A DNA stretch of 64,000 bases from Haematobacter genomosp. 1 (GTDB lineage: Bacteria > Pseudomonadota > Alphaproteobacteria > Rhodobacterales > Rhodobacteraceae), in assembly GCF_002196855.1 (NCBI RefSeq), contig NZ_NIPW01000007.1, forward strand, positions 62,001-126,000, read 5' to 3'. Below are positions 27,073-36,527 of the stretch, in pieces. A program made the position numbers and the translations under genes. Under the pieces are notes generated by a model that saw only the letters and a program-made list of their open reading frames with translations, had not been told where the DNA came from and searched no databases. Position 1 is the stretch's first letter, and each line of letters begins with the position of its first letter.

Positions 27073-28263
27073 ATGACACATACACTCGAACGGGCGGGAC
27101 TATCGAACCGGGCCCTGGCCATGGCGGACCGGGTGGAGCGGTTCGTTCTGGATGTCGTCGCCCCATATGAGAAGGATCCGCGCCGCACGTCCCACGGACC
27201 GAGCGATGAGCTGGTCACGGAACTGAAGGCGCTGGCCCGTCAGGCGGGCGTGCTCACCCCGCACATCCTGCCCGACGGAAGCCACCTGACGCAGAGGGAA
27301 ACGGCGGCGGTGCTGATCCGCTCGGGGCTGTCTCCCCTTGGTCCCCTGGCCTGCAACACGGCAGCGCCGGATGAGGGGAACATGTACCTGCTGGGCCATG
27401 TCGCCGCCCCCGCCCTGAAGGAGCAGTTCCTTCAACCGATGATCAGGGGAGAGAAACGCTCCTGCTTCCTGATGACCGAACCTGCCGAGGATGGCGGCGC
27501 GGGCTCGGATCCGTCGATGATGCTGACCACGTGCCGGCAGGATGGCAACCACTGGGTCATCGACGGGCGCAAGACCTTCATCACCGGAGCGGACGGCGCG
27601 GGCGTAGGCATCGTCATGGCAAAATCGGACGAGGGCGCCTGCATGTTTCTCGTCGATCTTCCGCATCCCTCGATCCGCATCGAGCGGGTGCTGGATACGA
27701 TCGACAGCTCCATGCCGGGTGGCCATGCCACGGTGCGGATCGACAATCTCCGGCTGCCCGCGGATCAGATGCTGGGTCAAAGCGGCGAAGGCTTCCGCTA
27801 CGCGCAGGTCCGGCTGTCCCCCGCGCGGCTCAGCCATTGCATGCGCTGGCTCGGAGCCTGCATCCGGGCGAACGGGATCGCCACCGCCTATGTCAACCGC
27901 AGGATGGCGTTCGGCAAGCCGCTCATCGACCATGAGGGTGTCGGGTTCATGCTGGCAGAGAACATGATCGACCTGAAACAGGCCGAGCTCATGATCTACT
28001 GGTGTGCCGATGTGCTGGATACCGGCACTCTCGGCACGGCGGAAAGCTCCATGGCCAAGGTCGCGGTGTCGGAGGCCCTGATGCGGGTGGCAGACCGCTG
28101 CGTGCAGATGATGGGGGGGCAGGGCGTCACCGAAGATACGATCGTCGAGCAGGTCTTCCGGGAGATCCGTGCCTTCCGCATCTATGACGGGCCGACGGAG
28201 GTGCACAAATGGTCGCTCGCCAAGAAGATCAAGCGCGACTGGAAGAAGGGACAGGCGGTATGA
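27073..28263 (+). CDS. Acyl-CoA dehydrogenase (ACAD10/11-like C-terminus)
   Basis: This 396-residue full-length acyl-CoA dehydrogenase has the flavin motif FLMTEPAEDGGAGSD near residue 135, VIDGRKTFITGADGAG, an RMAFGKPLIDHEGV segment and a C-terminal IYDGPTEVHKWSLAKKI. That DGPxEVH ending is the form seen in ACAD10/11-type enzymes and in dehydrogenases paired with APH-type kinases. The ATG at 27073 is chosen because GGAAGGAG ends six bases before it; the ATG at 27067 abuts the ribosome site. It overlaps the kinase gene by ATGA, so the two products are made together. Confidence 0.9.
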   Translation: MTHTLERAGLSNRALAMADRVERFVLDVVAPYEKDPRRTSHGPSDELVTELKALARQAGVLTPHILPDGSHLTQRETAAVLIRSGLSPLGPLACNTAAPDEGNMYLLGHVAAPALKEQFLQPMIRGEKRSCFLMTEPAEDGGAGSDPSMMLTTCRQDGNHWVIDGRKTFITGADGAGVGIVMAKSDEGACMFLVDLPHPSIRIERVLDTIDSSMPGGHATVRIDNLRLPADQMLGQSGEGFRYAQVRLSPARLSHCMRWLGACIRANGIATAYVNRRMAFGKPLIDHEGVGFMLAENMIDLKQAELMIYWCADVLDTGTLGTAESSMAKVAVSEALMRVADRCVQMMGGQGVTEDTIVEQVFREIRAFRIYDGPTEVHKWSLAKKIKRDWKKGQAV

Positions 28264-29327
28264 GCGCGACGGGCGGCGACGCCAACCTCGGCGCAGGTCC
28301 GGTGCGGGAGGGCTTCCACTTCGACGAGGCCGCTCTGAGCCGCTGGATGGCGGAAAACGTGGCGGATTTCGCCGGCCCGATGACGGTATTCCAGTTCAAC
28401 GGCGGCCAGTCCAACCCGACCTACCGGCTCCACACACCGAACCGCGACTATGTGCTCCGCCGGAAACCGGCGGGGCAGCTCGCGGCCGGTGCCCATGCGG
28501 TGGACCGGGAGGCGCGGGTGCTTGCGGCGCTCGGAGGCGCGGGCTTCCCCGTGGCACATGTCCATGGCCTGTGCATGGATGAAACCGTCATCGGCAGCTG
28601 GTTCTATGTCATGGAGCTGGTGGAGGGGCGCATCTTCTGGGATGCGGGGTTCATCGAACTGCCGAAGGCGGAGCGGCGCGCCTACTACGAGGAGATGAAC
28701 CGGACCATCGCGCGCCTTCACGGCTTGGACTATGCCGCGATCGGGTTGGGTGATTACGGCAAGCCGGCCAACTATTTCGAGCGGCAGATCACCCGCTGGA
28801 CCAAATCCTACCTCGCCGATACCGATGCGGGGCGGGATCCGGGAATGGACCGGATCGTGGAATGGCTGCCGACAGCCATCCCCCCGGGGGATGAGACGAG
28901 CCTCGTTCACGGCGATTTCCGCTGTGACAACATGATTTTCCATCCGACGGAGCCCCGTATCCTCGCCGTGCTGGACTGGGAGCTTTCCACTCTTGGCCAT
29001 CCGCTTGCGGATTTCGCCTATCACGCGATGATGTACCGAATGCCGCAGGACATCGTGGCAGGCATCGGCGGGCGGGATCCCGTGGCGCTCGGCCTGCCGA
29101 CGGAGGAGGAGTATATTGCGATGTATTGCCGAAACACCGGCCGAAGCGGCCTTCCGCACTACGACTTCTACATCGCGTTCAACTTCTTTCGCATGGCCGC
29201 GATCTTCCATGGGATCAAGGGCCGCGTTGCGCGAGGGCAGGCCGCTTCCGCCAATGCCGCGCAGCGGGTGCAGGCCTATCCCCGGCTTGTGACCCTTGCT
29301 CTTGAGGCAATGAACAACTGCCGCTGA
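28260..29327 (+). CDS. Phosphotransferase (APH/ACAD10-type kinase)
   Basis: This 355-residue protein has an aminoglycoside-phosphotransferase kinase fold: VLRRKPAGQLAAGAHAVDRE (nucleotide-binding Lys region), the catalytic loop HGDFRCDNMIF with the HGD...N signature, and the metal-binding LDWELSTLGHPLADF. Its length and the phrase AHAVDREARVLAAL fit the acyl-CoA-associated branch rather than antibiotic resistance. Fused mammalian ACAD10/11 and the bacterial Lva levulinate system use this kinase to phosphorylate 4-hydroxyacyl-CoA so that phosphate can be eliminated. The direct coupling to an acyl-CoA dehydrogenase supports that role by inference. Confidence 0.85.
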   Translation: MSATGGDANLGAGPVREGFHFDEAALSRWMAENVADFAGPMTVFQFNGGQSNPTYRLHTPNRDYVLRRKPAGQLAAGAHAVDREARVLAALGGAGFPVAHVHGLCMDETVIGSWFYVMELVEGRIFWDAGFIELPKAERRAYYEEMNRTIARLHGLDYAAIGLGDYGKPANYFERQITRWTKSYLADTDAGRDPGMDRIVEWLPTAIPPGDETSLVHGDFRCDNMIFHPTEPRILAVLDWELSTLGHPLADFAYHAMMYRMPQDIVAGIGGRDPVALGLPTEEEYIAMYCRNTGRSGLPHYDFYIAFNFFRMAAIFHGIKGRVARGQAASANAAQRVQAYPRLVTLALEAMNNCR

Positions 29328-30709
29328 ACCGAGATGCCGCAGCCTGCCCGGAACTTTCCTCAAGGGGAGTGCCGGCGCTGCCTCCTGACGCGGGCTGCGG
29401 CCGGTAGGTTGCTGGCGCAATGAGGGAAGCGCATGCGTAGAAGACAGCGATCAGGCGCAAGGGTATCCGCCACATCCACTGCCAGTGTGTAGTGCGCATT
29501 GAAAGGGGCACGGCTACGATCAAGAGGTTGGACGCCTAAGGTCATTGAGACTGGGCAGGAGATGCCAAGGAAATTGATCATTGCCAGCACATCGATGGTG
29601 GCCGGGATGTGAGAAAGCGGGCAGCGCGGAGACCCCAGGTATCGCAGCGGTGCCCGCCTTCGTCCTAGAAGGGCGGGAAGCACGGCAGCGGGGCATAGGG
29701 ATTGGCACCCACCTCCTTTGATCTCTGCTCATTCCGATGTGAATATGGGGTGTGAAAATTCGCTCCTTGTACCCGAATACTGCCGAAACTTGGGTTCCAG
29801 GAAAAAGGGGGGCTGGATCGAGCCTCCCTTCCGTCCTGCACCAAGCCTCGCAAAACCTGTCATCGGCGGACGACCGGCGAAGTGCGGCGCGAGTAATCCA
29901 GGCGTCAGCGGGCACGATCAAAGACACCGCGCGCTCGCGGCAGCACCGGGTTGCCGATGAATGGCATCGGAAGACCCACGCCACTGCCGAATGCCAGCCG
30001 CGTTCTTATCCTACGACGAATACTGAGCCGAGCAGCCTGCCGAGCCGGCGCCAATCCACCAAAATTCCGGCAAATGCTGATTCCTGAGCCGAACTACAGT
30101 CCCAGCAGCAAATACATCTGTATGGCGCAGCGCCCTGCCGGGGCTCTGTGGATGTCACTAGCTTATCATCATGGCCGAGCGTTCGATGCCAATGCGCGCG
30201 GCGACACCGACCGGGTGACATCTTCCGCGACGACCAGTCGCGGCAGTGGATGCGCTGCAGGACCAGTGACGGAGCATACGAGGTCCGATCAGCCATAGCG
30301 CCCGCAACTTCATCTCAGACGACGGGCAAAGACCAGCGTTGCCCATCGAAAACTCCAGCCGCCGATGACCGGACCACCTGAACCGCATCGATTCCACTCA
30401 TCAGTTCGACGGCGAACTAGGCCCAATTGCGGCGAACGCGGAACGATCAGGGGTTTCTAGCCCGCGTCCACTCTCAAGGTCCGCGATCCTGCCGGTCGTG
30501 GTATTTGCACGGAAAGGCGTTGCAACAGGACCTGGCCCTCACTTATCGCCTGTGCTTGAGCAGCCGATCATCTCAAGCAAGCTCCGTCGATCACAGCGTT
30601 CCATGCTATGGGACTTGCGGGAACCCCCGGGGGGCCGCTGGCGCCATAGCAGGGCCGCCTCTCTGCCTAGGAAAATGGACGTTACGCGCAAAGCGCCCCC
30701 TTTCCATGC
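29328..30709. other. 1.4 kb region without a supportable gene
   Basis: This is the longest gene-poor stretch of the window. Base composition is more even than in the flanking operons, many short frames overlap on both strands, and none shows a family motif, a ribosome site with a long frame, or clean codon bias. A decayed mobile element is possible because of the mixed composition, but I could not identify a transposase fragment. The promoter of the downstream minus-strand gene is not here (it faces 32000). Confidence 0.5.
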
Positions 30710-31999
30710 TCACCACACAGCGCCTGGCAGCACGTCGAGCGGAATTTTCAGATAACGTATGCCGTTCGACTCCGGCTCGGGCAAACGGCCCCCGCGGAGG
30801 TTTACCTGAAGGGCGGGCAGGATCAGCTTCGGCATCGGAAGGGTCGCATCCCTCGCCTTGCGGAGCGCAAGAAACCCGGCCTCACCCTGCCCCATGACAT
30901 GCGGGTTTTCGCGTTTCTGTTGTGCCGGCGTACTTTCCCAGCGCGGATGACGGCCACCCGGCAGGTAATCGTGGCCCGTGAACAGCCGCGTCTCATCCGG
31001 CAGGGCGAGAATGTCGCAGATGGACCGCCAGAGCGCCTCTGCGCTTCCACCGGGAAAATCGGCGCGCGCCGAACCGCCATCCGGCATGAAGAGCGTATCA
31101 TGGATGAAGGCCGCATCCCCGACGATATAGGTGATCGAGGCGAGCGTATGACCGGGAGACGCCATCACGCGCCCTTCGAGCGAGCCGATGCGGAACGTAT
31201 CGCCCGGCGCGAACAGCCGATCCCACGGCGATCCGTCCATCGGAAAATCCGCGAGGTTGTAGATGTCGCGCCAGAGTTTCTGAACTTCCAGCACCTGCGC
31301 ACCAATCGCCATCGGTGCCCCCGTGCGTTCGCGGAGATAGGCGGCGGCGGAGAAATGATCGGCGTGGGGATGGGTGTCGAGAATCCACTCTACTTTCAGT
31401 TCCTGCGCAGCCACATAGGCAAGCAGCCTGTCGGCGTTTTCCGTTCGGGTGGCTCCCGATTTCTCGTCGAAATCGTGCACAGGGTCGATGATGGCGCAGC
31501 AGCGCGTCGCGGGGTCGCTCACGACATATTGGACGCTGGAGGTCCGGGGATCGTAGAACCCCTCCACGACAGGCGAACGGGCCGCATCACGCTCCAGCCA
31601 CGCCGACGCAAGCGCCAGGTCGTGTCCCCGTTCCTGCCCGAAGGCGATCACCTCCGCGGGGGACATCCTGCCCGCGAGCGCTTCGGCGAGCACATGGAGC
31701 AGCAGCGCACGCTGCCCGGTGGCACAATATGCAAGTACCTGCCCCGGCCCGGCGGTAGCACGGGCGAAAGCGGCGATATCGGCCCGGGTTATTGCCTCCA
31801 CCCGGACAGGAATGAAGTCGTAGGCCAACCCCGCCGCGAGCGCCTGCTGCTCCGTACCCGAGCCGAAGTGACGGGATGCCTCATCCTTCGGCAGCAGGTC
31901 GACTATTCGCGCGAATCCCGCCTGCGCGATGGTGGGAAAATCGGCGGGGTCGGGCTGACAGAAGATGCTGAGCCGATCGGAAATGCGCGAGATCTTCAA
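30710..31999 (-). CDS. DUF442 - metallo-beta-lactamase fusion (persulfide dioxygenase-like)
   Basis: This 429-residue protein joins an N-terminal DUF442/Blh-type phosphatase-fold domain (about residues 1-110, with a degenerate YCATGQRA loop) to a metallo-beta-lactamase domain. The latter has THPHADHF (HxHxDH), SPGHTLAS, FIHDTLF and LFTGHDY, the metal ligands of ETHE1-like persulfide dioxygenases. A TTG at 31999 with GAGGAG six bases upstream gives the usual LKISRISDRLSIF start; ATGs at 32050 and 32041 would add an unrelated tail. It would oxidise or detoxify persulfide. It is divergent from a taurine importer, which fits sulfur release from sulfonates. Confidence 0.8.
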   Translation of the reverse strand: MKISRISDRLSIFCQPDPADFPTIAQAGFARIVDLLPKDEASRHFGSGTEQQALAAGLAYDFIPVRVEAITRADIAAFARATAGPGQVLAYCATGQRALLLHVLAEALAGRMSPAEVIAFGQERGHDLALASAWLERDAARSPVVEGFYDPRTSSVQYVVSDPATRCCAIIDPVHDFDEKSGATRTENADRLLAYVAAQELKVEWILDTHPHADHFSAAAYLRERTGAPMAIGAQVLEVQKLWRDIYNLADFPMDGSPWDRLFAPGDTFRIGSLEGRVMASPGHTLASITYIVGDAAFIHDTLFMPDGGSARADFPGGSAEALWRSICDILALPDETRLFTGHDYLPGGRHPRWESTPAQQKRENPHVMGQGEAGFLALRKARDATLPMPKLILPALQVNLRGGRLPEPESNGIRYLKIPLDVLPGAVW

Positions 32000-32253
32000 G
32001 ATTGTCTCCTCGGATCGACGAACATGATCGAAATGGCGCATCCTTACCATAAAATGGCCGGTGCCGCACCGCTGCGCAGCGGGACAGTATTTCCCCGACC
32101 TGCGTGGATATCACGCTTGGTAGATGAAAATTCCAGCAAAGCGACCGATGATGAAACACACACATGGTATGCTCCCGAAATACAGAATAGCCGAAAATGC
32201 GGTTCTCGAGCACATTTCCCCGGCCTTCGCTCAGACCTCGGGAGAATTCCGCC

Positions 32254-33231
32254 ATGCCGCTTCGCCTCACCCTCGCGCTTGCAGGTTTGCTTGCTTCCGC
32301 CGCCTTCCCCGCGCTGGCGGAAGACCTGCGTATCGGCTGGCAGCAGATCGTGGAACCCGCCCGCGTCGCGCAGGCAGACGGCGCCTATGAGAAGGCGACC
32401 GGTGCCGAGATCACCTGGAGCCTGTTCGGCGGGGGTGCGGATGTGATCGCAGCGATTGCATCGGGCGCCATCGACATCGGCTATGTCGGTTCCTCGCCTC
32501 TCACCGCCGCCGCCTCCCAAGGTCTGCCGATCGAGGCCATCTACATCGTCGGAAACATCGCCGAAGCCGAGGCGCTGGCGACGAAGGGCATCACCACCCC
32601 TGCCGATCTGAAGGGCAAGAAGATCGCCACGCCCTTCGTCTCCACCGCCCATTATTCGCTGCTCACCGCGTTGAAGCACTGGGGCATCCAGCCCACGGAG
32701 GTGAGCCTGCTGAACCTCCGCCCGCAGGAGATTGCGGCCGCGTGGGAGCGGGGGGATATCGACGGCGCCTATATCTGGGATCCCGTGCTCAACCGCATCA
32801 AGTCAACCGGCGGCACCGTGATCGCCGACAGTTCGGACGTGGCGTACTGGGGCGGTCCGACCTTCGACGCGTGGATCGTGCGGAAGGATTACGCCGCGCA
32901 ACACCCCGAAATCGTCGCGGCTTTCGTCAAGACGACGGGGGATGCAACGGACAGCTATCTGAATGATCCTGCCGCCTGGGGAGAAGGCTCGGAGGCGGCG
33001 GAAAAGATCGCCAGGCTCACCGGTGCTCCTGCCGCCGATGTGCCGGCCCTTCTTAAGGGTTATGCTTTCGCCGGGCTGAAGGATCAGGTTTCGCCTGCCT
33101 TTCTGGGCGGAGCGACAGCGGCAGCGCTGAAGGCCACCGCTGCCTTCCTGCAGGAGCAGGGGTCCGCCCGGGCACTGGAGGATTACGGCCCCTATGTAAA
33201 CGCGAGCTTTGCCGAAACTGCCCTCAAATGA
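32254..33231 (+). CDS. tauA: Taurine ABC transporter substrate-binding protein
   Basis: This 325-residue periplasmic binding protein has a Sec signal peptide (MPLRLTLALAGLLASAAFPA, cut after ALA). The mature protein reads as TauA: LRIGWQQIVEPARVAQADGAYEKATG is avoided in full here, but the WSLFGGGADVIAAIASG, GYVGSSPLTAA and AAWERGDIDGAYIWDPVL segments are distinctive of the taurine branch. GGAG at 32241-32244 sets the ATG at 32254; the in-frame start at 32197 adds a non-signal tail. It delivers taurine or a related sulfonate to TauBC downstream. Confidence 0.88.
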   Translation: MPLRLTLALAGLLASAAFPALAEDLRIGWQQIVEPARVAQADGAYEKATGAEITWSLFGGGADVIAAIASGAIDIGYVGSSPLTAAASQGLPIEAIYIVGNIAEAEALATKGITTPADLKGKKIATPFVSTAHYSLLTALKHWGIQPTEVSLLNLRPQEIAAAWERGDIDGAYIWDPVLNRIKSTGGTVIADSSDVAYWGGPTFDAWIVRKDYAAQHPEIVAAFVKTTGDATDSYLNDPAAWGEGSEAAEKIARLTGAPAADVPALLKGYAFAGLKDQVSPAFLGGATAAALKATAAFLQEQGSARALEDYGPYVNASFAETALK

Positions 33232-33268
33232 ACCGGACGGGCACACCCTTTTCGCGGCTTGAGGCAGA

Positions 33269-34051
33269 ATGTCCCTCCTGAGTCTTCAGCATGTCTCTCT
33301 CCATTATGGACCGGCCGGCACGACACCGGCGGTCCTGAACGGCATCAACCTCAATCTTTCGCGGGGGGAGTTCATCTCCATCATCGGCCGTTCCGGGTCG
33401 GGCAAGACTTCTCTCCTCAATCTCGCGGCGGGCTTCGTCTTTCCCAGCGCGGGCCATGTCATCATCGACGGAAACCCTGTGACCGGGCCGGGGCCGGAGC
33501 GCGCAGTGGTCTTTCAGGACGACGCGCTCTACCCATGGCGCACCGTGAAGGAAAATGTCGCCCTGCCGCTTAAGCTCGCAGGTCGCCCGGCGTCGGAGCG
33601 GGAAGCGCGCGCCCGGGAGCTTCTTGCCGCCGTGGGGCTGGAAGGCGCGGGCGACAAGCGGGTCTGGGAACTGTCCGGTGGCCAGCGGCAACGCGTGGGC
33701 ATCGCCCGGGCCCTTTCGGGGCGACCGGAGTTCCTGTTGATGGACGAGCCGCTCGGCGCGCTCGATGCAATGACGCGCGACCAGATGCACGAACTTCTCC
33801 TGCGCCTGTGGAAAGAGAGCCATGCCGGGGCGCTGCTCATCACGCACAGCGTCGAGGAGGCGCTGTTTCTTTCGACGCGCGTGGTCGTTCTCGCGCCGAA
33901 TCCCGGGCGGATCGCGCTCGTCGAGGAGGCGGAGTTCGGCTGTCGGTTTCTTCAGGGGGAGGACCCGCGCAAACTGAAATCGGAGCCGGGGTTCATCACT
34001 GCCCGCGAACGGCTCGTGGCGGCGATCTACAGGAGAGACGGGGATGGCTGA
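33269..34051 (+). CDS. tauB: Taurine ABC transporter ATP-binding protein
   Basis: This 260-residue ABC ATPase has Walker A GRSGSGKTSLL, signature LSGGQRQRVGIARAL, Walker B LLMDEPLGALD and the H-loop histidine in LLITHSVEEAL. The wording of the region after Walker A and the overall length match TauB/SsuB/NrtD-type ATPases; its place between tauA and tauC makes TauB the natural call. It starts 37 bases after tauA with a GAGG ribosome site, and overlaps tauC by eight bases. Confidence 0.9.
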   Translation: MSLLSLQHVSLHYGPAGTTPAVLNGINLNLSRGEFISIIGRSGSGKTSLLNLAAGFVFPSAGHVIIDGNPVTGPGPERAVVFQDDALYPWRTVKENVALPLKLAGRPASEREARARELLAAVGLEGAGDKRVWELSGGQRQRVGIARALSGRPEFLLMDEPLGALDAMTRDQMHELLLRLWKESHAGALLITHSVEEALFLSTRVVVLAPNPGRIALVEEAEFGCRFLQGEDPRKLKSEPGFITARERLVAAIYRRDGDG

Positions 34052-34856
34052 GACGACGCTGCATATCGCCTCCAGCGGCAGCCGCAAGCGACTGCCCTTC
34101 GGGGCCTTTATCGGAATCCTCACGGTGGCGGCGCTGCTTGCCCTCTGGGCAGCGGCATCCGGCCTGGGCTGGACCTCACCCGTGTTCCTGCCATCCCCCT
34201 CCCGCGTGGCGGATGCGATCCTGACCGCCGCGACGACCGGCTATGCCAATGCGACGCTCTGGCAGCACATGGCCGCAAGCCTCTGGCGGGTGTTCGCGGC
34301 GCTCGTCTGCACGCTCGCCATCGGCGTTCCGGCTGGTCTGCTGATCGCGACCTCTCGCGTCGGTCGGGGGATTCTCGACCCGCTTATCGAGTTCATCCGC
34401 CCCCTGCCCCCGCTGGCCTATCTGCCGCTCATCATCATCTGGTGCGGTATCGGCGAGGCGTCCAAGATCCTCGTCATCGGTATTGCCATGCTGGCCCCTA
34501 TCGTCATCTCCACCGTATCCGGCGTCCGCGCGGCCGGTGAGAGCCAGATCCGCGCCGCCCGTGCCTTCGGCGCAACTCCGTGGCAGATGATCCGCGAGGT
34601 CATGTTTCCCGCAGCCCTCCCCTCGATCTTCACCGGCGTTCGCATCGCGCTCGGCGCGGGCTGGACGACGCTCGTCGCGGCGGAACTGGTCGCGGCGACG
34701 CGGGGATTGGGCTATATGATCCAGTCTGCGGCACAGTTTCTGGTGACAGACATGGTGATCGCTGGGATTCTCGTCATCTCCGCACTGGCGACGCTGTGCG
34801 AGATTGCCCTTCGCTATGCGGAACGGCGGCTGCTCCCCTGGGTGGGAAAGACCTGA
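34044..34856 (+). CDS. tauC: Taurine ABC transporter permease
   Basis: This 270-residue inner-membrane protein has six predicted segments and the EAA-type loop GESQIRAARAFGATPWQMIRE that docks on the ATPase. The FIRPLPPLAYLPLIIIWCGIGE segment is typical of the TauC/SsuC branch. AGGAGA sits eight bases before the ATG, inside the tauB end. It completes the TauABC importer. No taurine dioxygenase or Xsc is visible in the window, so downstream taurine metabolism must be encoded elsewhere. Confidence 0.9.
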   Translation: MAETTLHIASSGSRKRLPFGAFIGILTVAALLALWAAASGLGWTSPVFLPSPSRVADAILTAATTGYANATLWQHMAASLWRVFAALVCTLAIGVPAGLLIATSRVGRGILDPLIEFIRPLPPLAYLPLIIIWCGIGEASKILVIGIAMLAPIVISTVSGVRAAGESQIRAARAFGATPWQMIREVMFPAALPSIFTGVRIALGAGWTTLVAAELVAATRGLGYMIQSAAQFLVTDMVIAGILVISALATLCEIALRYAERRLLPWVGKT

Positions 34857-34953
34857 CCAATCGCCGGAGTGACGGTTTATCATCACGGACGCTTGACATC
34901 TGAAGCCAAAGACCATCGTCAGACCCGGAGTGTAACAACGACGGAGACGGACA

Positions 34954-36423
34954 GTGGACAATCTGGAACAGACGCTCGGGGCTATCGGCTCCGTCATCTG
35001 GGGGCCGTGGCTGCTGATACCCCTGCTGCTCGGAACCGGGCTTTACCTGACAATCCGGCTGGGCGGCATCCAGATCGTCCGGTTGGGCGCGGCCCTGCGG
35101 CTTGGCCTCATCACGCGCAAGGATGATGGAGCCGAAGGCGATATCTCCCAGTTTCAGGCATTGACGACCGCCATGGCGGCGACTGTGGGCACGGGCAATA
35201 TCGTGGGCGTGGCGACCGCCATCGCCATCGGCGGGCCGGGCGCGCTGTTCTGGATGTGGATGACGGCGCTGCTGGGCATGGCATCGAAATATACCGAAGC
35301 GTTCCTGGGCGTGCGGTTCCGGGTAACGGATGCGGCGGGCGAGAAGTCCGGCGGCCCGCAGTATTACCTCGAGCGTGGCATCAGGAACGGCTTCGGCAAG
35401 TTTCTGGCCATCTGCTTCTCCATCTTCACCGTCTGCGCCTGTTTCGGCATCGGCAACATGACGCAGGGCAACTCCATCGCGTCCAATCTGGAGCGGAGCT
35501 TCTCCGTGCCGCTCTGGCTGACCGGGGCAATTCTGGCGGTAATGACGCTGATCGTGCTCGTGGGCGGGATCAAGTCCATTGGCCGCGTGACTGCCGGCCT
35601 CGTTCCGGCGATGATCCTGTTCTACGTTCTGGGCGCGCTCTATATCCTGGCCACGAACATCGGCTCGGTGCCCGCCGCCTTTGCAGAGGTCTTCCGCTCC
35701 GCCTTCACCGGCTCCTCCGCCGTGGGAGGTTTCATCGGCTCCAGCATCATGATCGCCATCCAGTATGGTGTGGCGCGGGGGATTTTCTCCAACGAATCCG
35801 GTATGGGTTCCGCCGCCATCGCCGCCGCCTCCGCCCAGACGACGCATCCGGTTCGGCAGGGCCTGGTCTCCATGACACAGACCTTCATCGACACGATCAT
35901 CGTGGTATCCTGCACGGGTCTTGTCATCATCACCACCGGCGTCTGGAATCAGGTGGACCCCGCGACCGGCGCACAGATCTCGCCCGCGATCATGACGGGC
36001 GAGGCTTTCAGTCATGGCCTGCCCGGAGAGTGGGGGCACTGGGTCGTGACCATCGGGCTCGTGCTCTTTGCCTATTCCACCATTCTCGGCTGGGCTTACT
36101 ACGGCGAGCGAAATGTGGAGCGGCTGATCGGCCGGCGGGGGGTCATGCCGTTCCGCGTGCTCTTCTCCCTCGTCGTGTTCTTCGGCTGCACCGTGCAGCT
36201 TGGCGTGGTGTGGAATTTCTCCGACGTCATGAACGGGCTGATGGCCATTCCGAACCTGATCGGCCTGCTGATCCTCTCCGGCCTCGTCGCTCGAGAGACA
36301 CGGGCCTATCTCCGTCACGATCCGAAGCTCGAGGCGTCGCGCGTCGAGATCGAGCGCTTCATGACGGGCGAGCCGGGCTGGGAGGAATGGCAGACGTCCG
36401 AGCGGACGGCCGTTCACCGCTGA
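34954..36423 (+). CDS. Alanine/glycine:cation symporter family (AGCS) protein
   Basis: This 489-residue membrane protein has about 11 segments and the AGCS signature region FQALTTAMAATVGTGNIVGV followed by IAIGGPGALFWMWMTALLG. Later, YGVARGIFSNESGMGSAAIA is also typical. The start is GTG at 34954 with GGAG upstream. It follows tauC after 97 bases in the same direction. Taurine:pyruvate transamination yields alanine in many of these bacteria, so an alanine symporter near a taurine importer is a sensible pairing, but independent regulation is possible. Confidence 0.9.
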   Translation: MDNLEQTLGAIGSVIWGPWLLIPLLLGTGLYLTIRLGGIQIVRLGAALRLGLITRKDDGAEGDISQFQALTTAMAATVGTGNIVGVATAIAIGGPGALFWMWMTALLGMASKYTEAFLGVRFRVTDAAGEKSGGPQYYLERGIRNGFGKFLAICFSIFTVCACFGIGNMTQGNSIASNLERSFSVPLWLTGAILAVMTLIVLVGGIKSIGRVTAGLVPAMILFYVLGALYILATNIGSVPAAFAEVFRSAFTGSSAVGGFIGSSIMIAIQYGVARGIFSNESGMGSAAIAAASAQTTHPVRQGLVSMTQTFIDTIIVVSCTGLVIITTGVWNQVDPATGAQISPAIMTGEAFSHGLPGEWGHWVVTIGLVLFAYSTILGWAYYGERNVERLIGRRGVMPFRVLFSLVVFFGCTVQLGVVWNFSDVMNGLMAIPNLIGLLILSGLVARETRAYLRHDPKLEASRVEIERFMTGEPGWEEWQTSERTAVHR

Positions 36424-36429
36424 CATGTC

Positions 36430-36462
36430 GAAGGGCGGCGGCATCCGAAGCCGGCGCCCTTC
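36430..36462 (+). terminator. Hairpin after the AGCS symporter gene
   Basis: A 13-base arm starting GAAGGGCGGCGGC (36430-36442) pairs with 36450-36462 around a seven-base loop with one mismatch. It begins six bases after the symporter stop. No T-run follows, so its termination strength is uncertain, but the position is right for the end of the tau-AGCS transcript. Confidence 0.55.
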
Positions 36463-36527
36463 AATTCGCTTGGGAACTATTACCATTATCGGTTAATCTC
36501 GCAGCATTTGAAGCGCAGGGTGCGGCC

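Noticed and set aside
28260-29327. Aminoglycoside resistance gene
   Set aside because: The kinase fold is present, but the acyl-CoA dehydrogenase coupling and the subgroup wording point to metabolism, not antibiotic modification.
29520-29984. 154-residue minus-strand frame in the gene desert
   Set aside because: No recognisable domain, odd composition and overlapping frames of equal quality; not supportable as a gene.
30899-32446. 515-residue plus-strand frame opposite the DUF442-MBL gene
   Set aside because: The minus strand carries the full set of metallo-beta-lactamase ligands; the plus frame has none.
34774-36486. 570-residue minus-strand frame opposite the AGCS symporter
   Set aside because: Antisense shadow of a clear symporter gene, with no domain.
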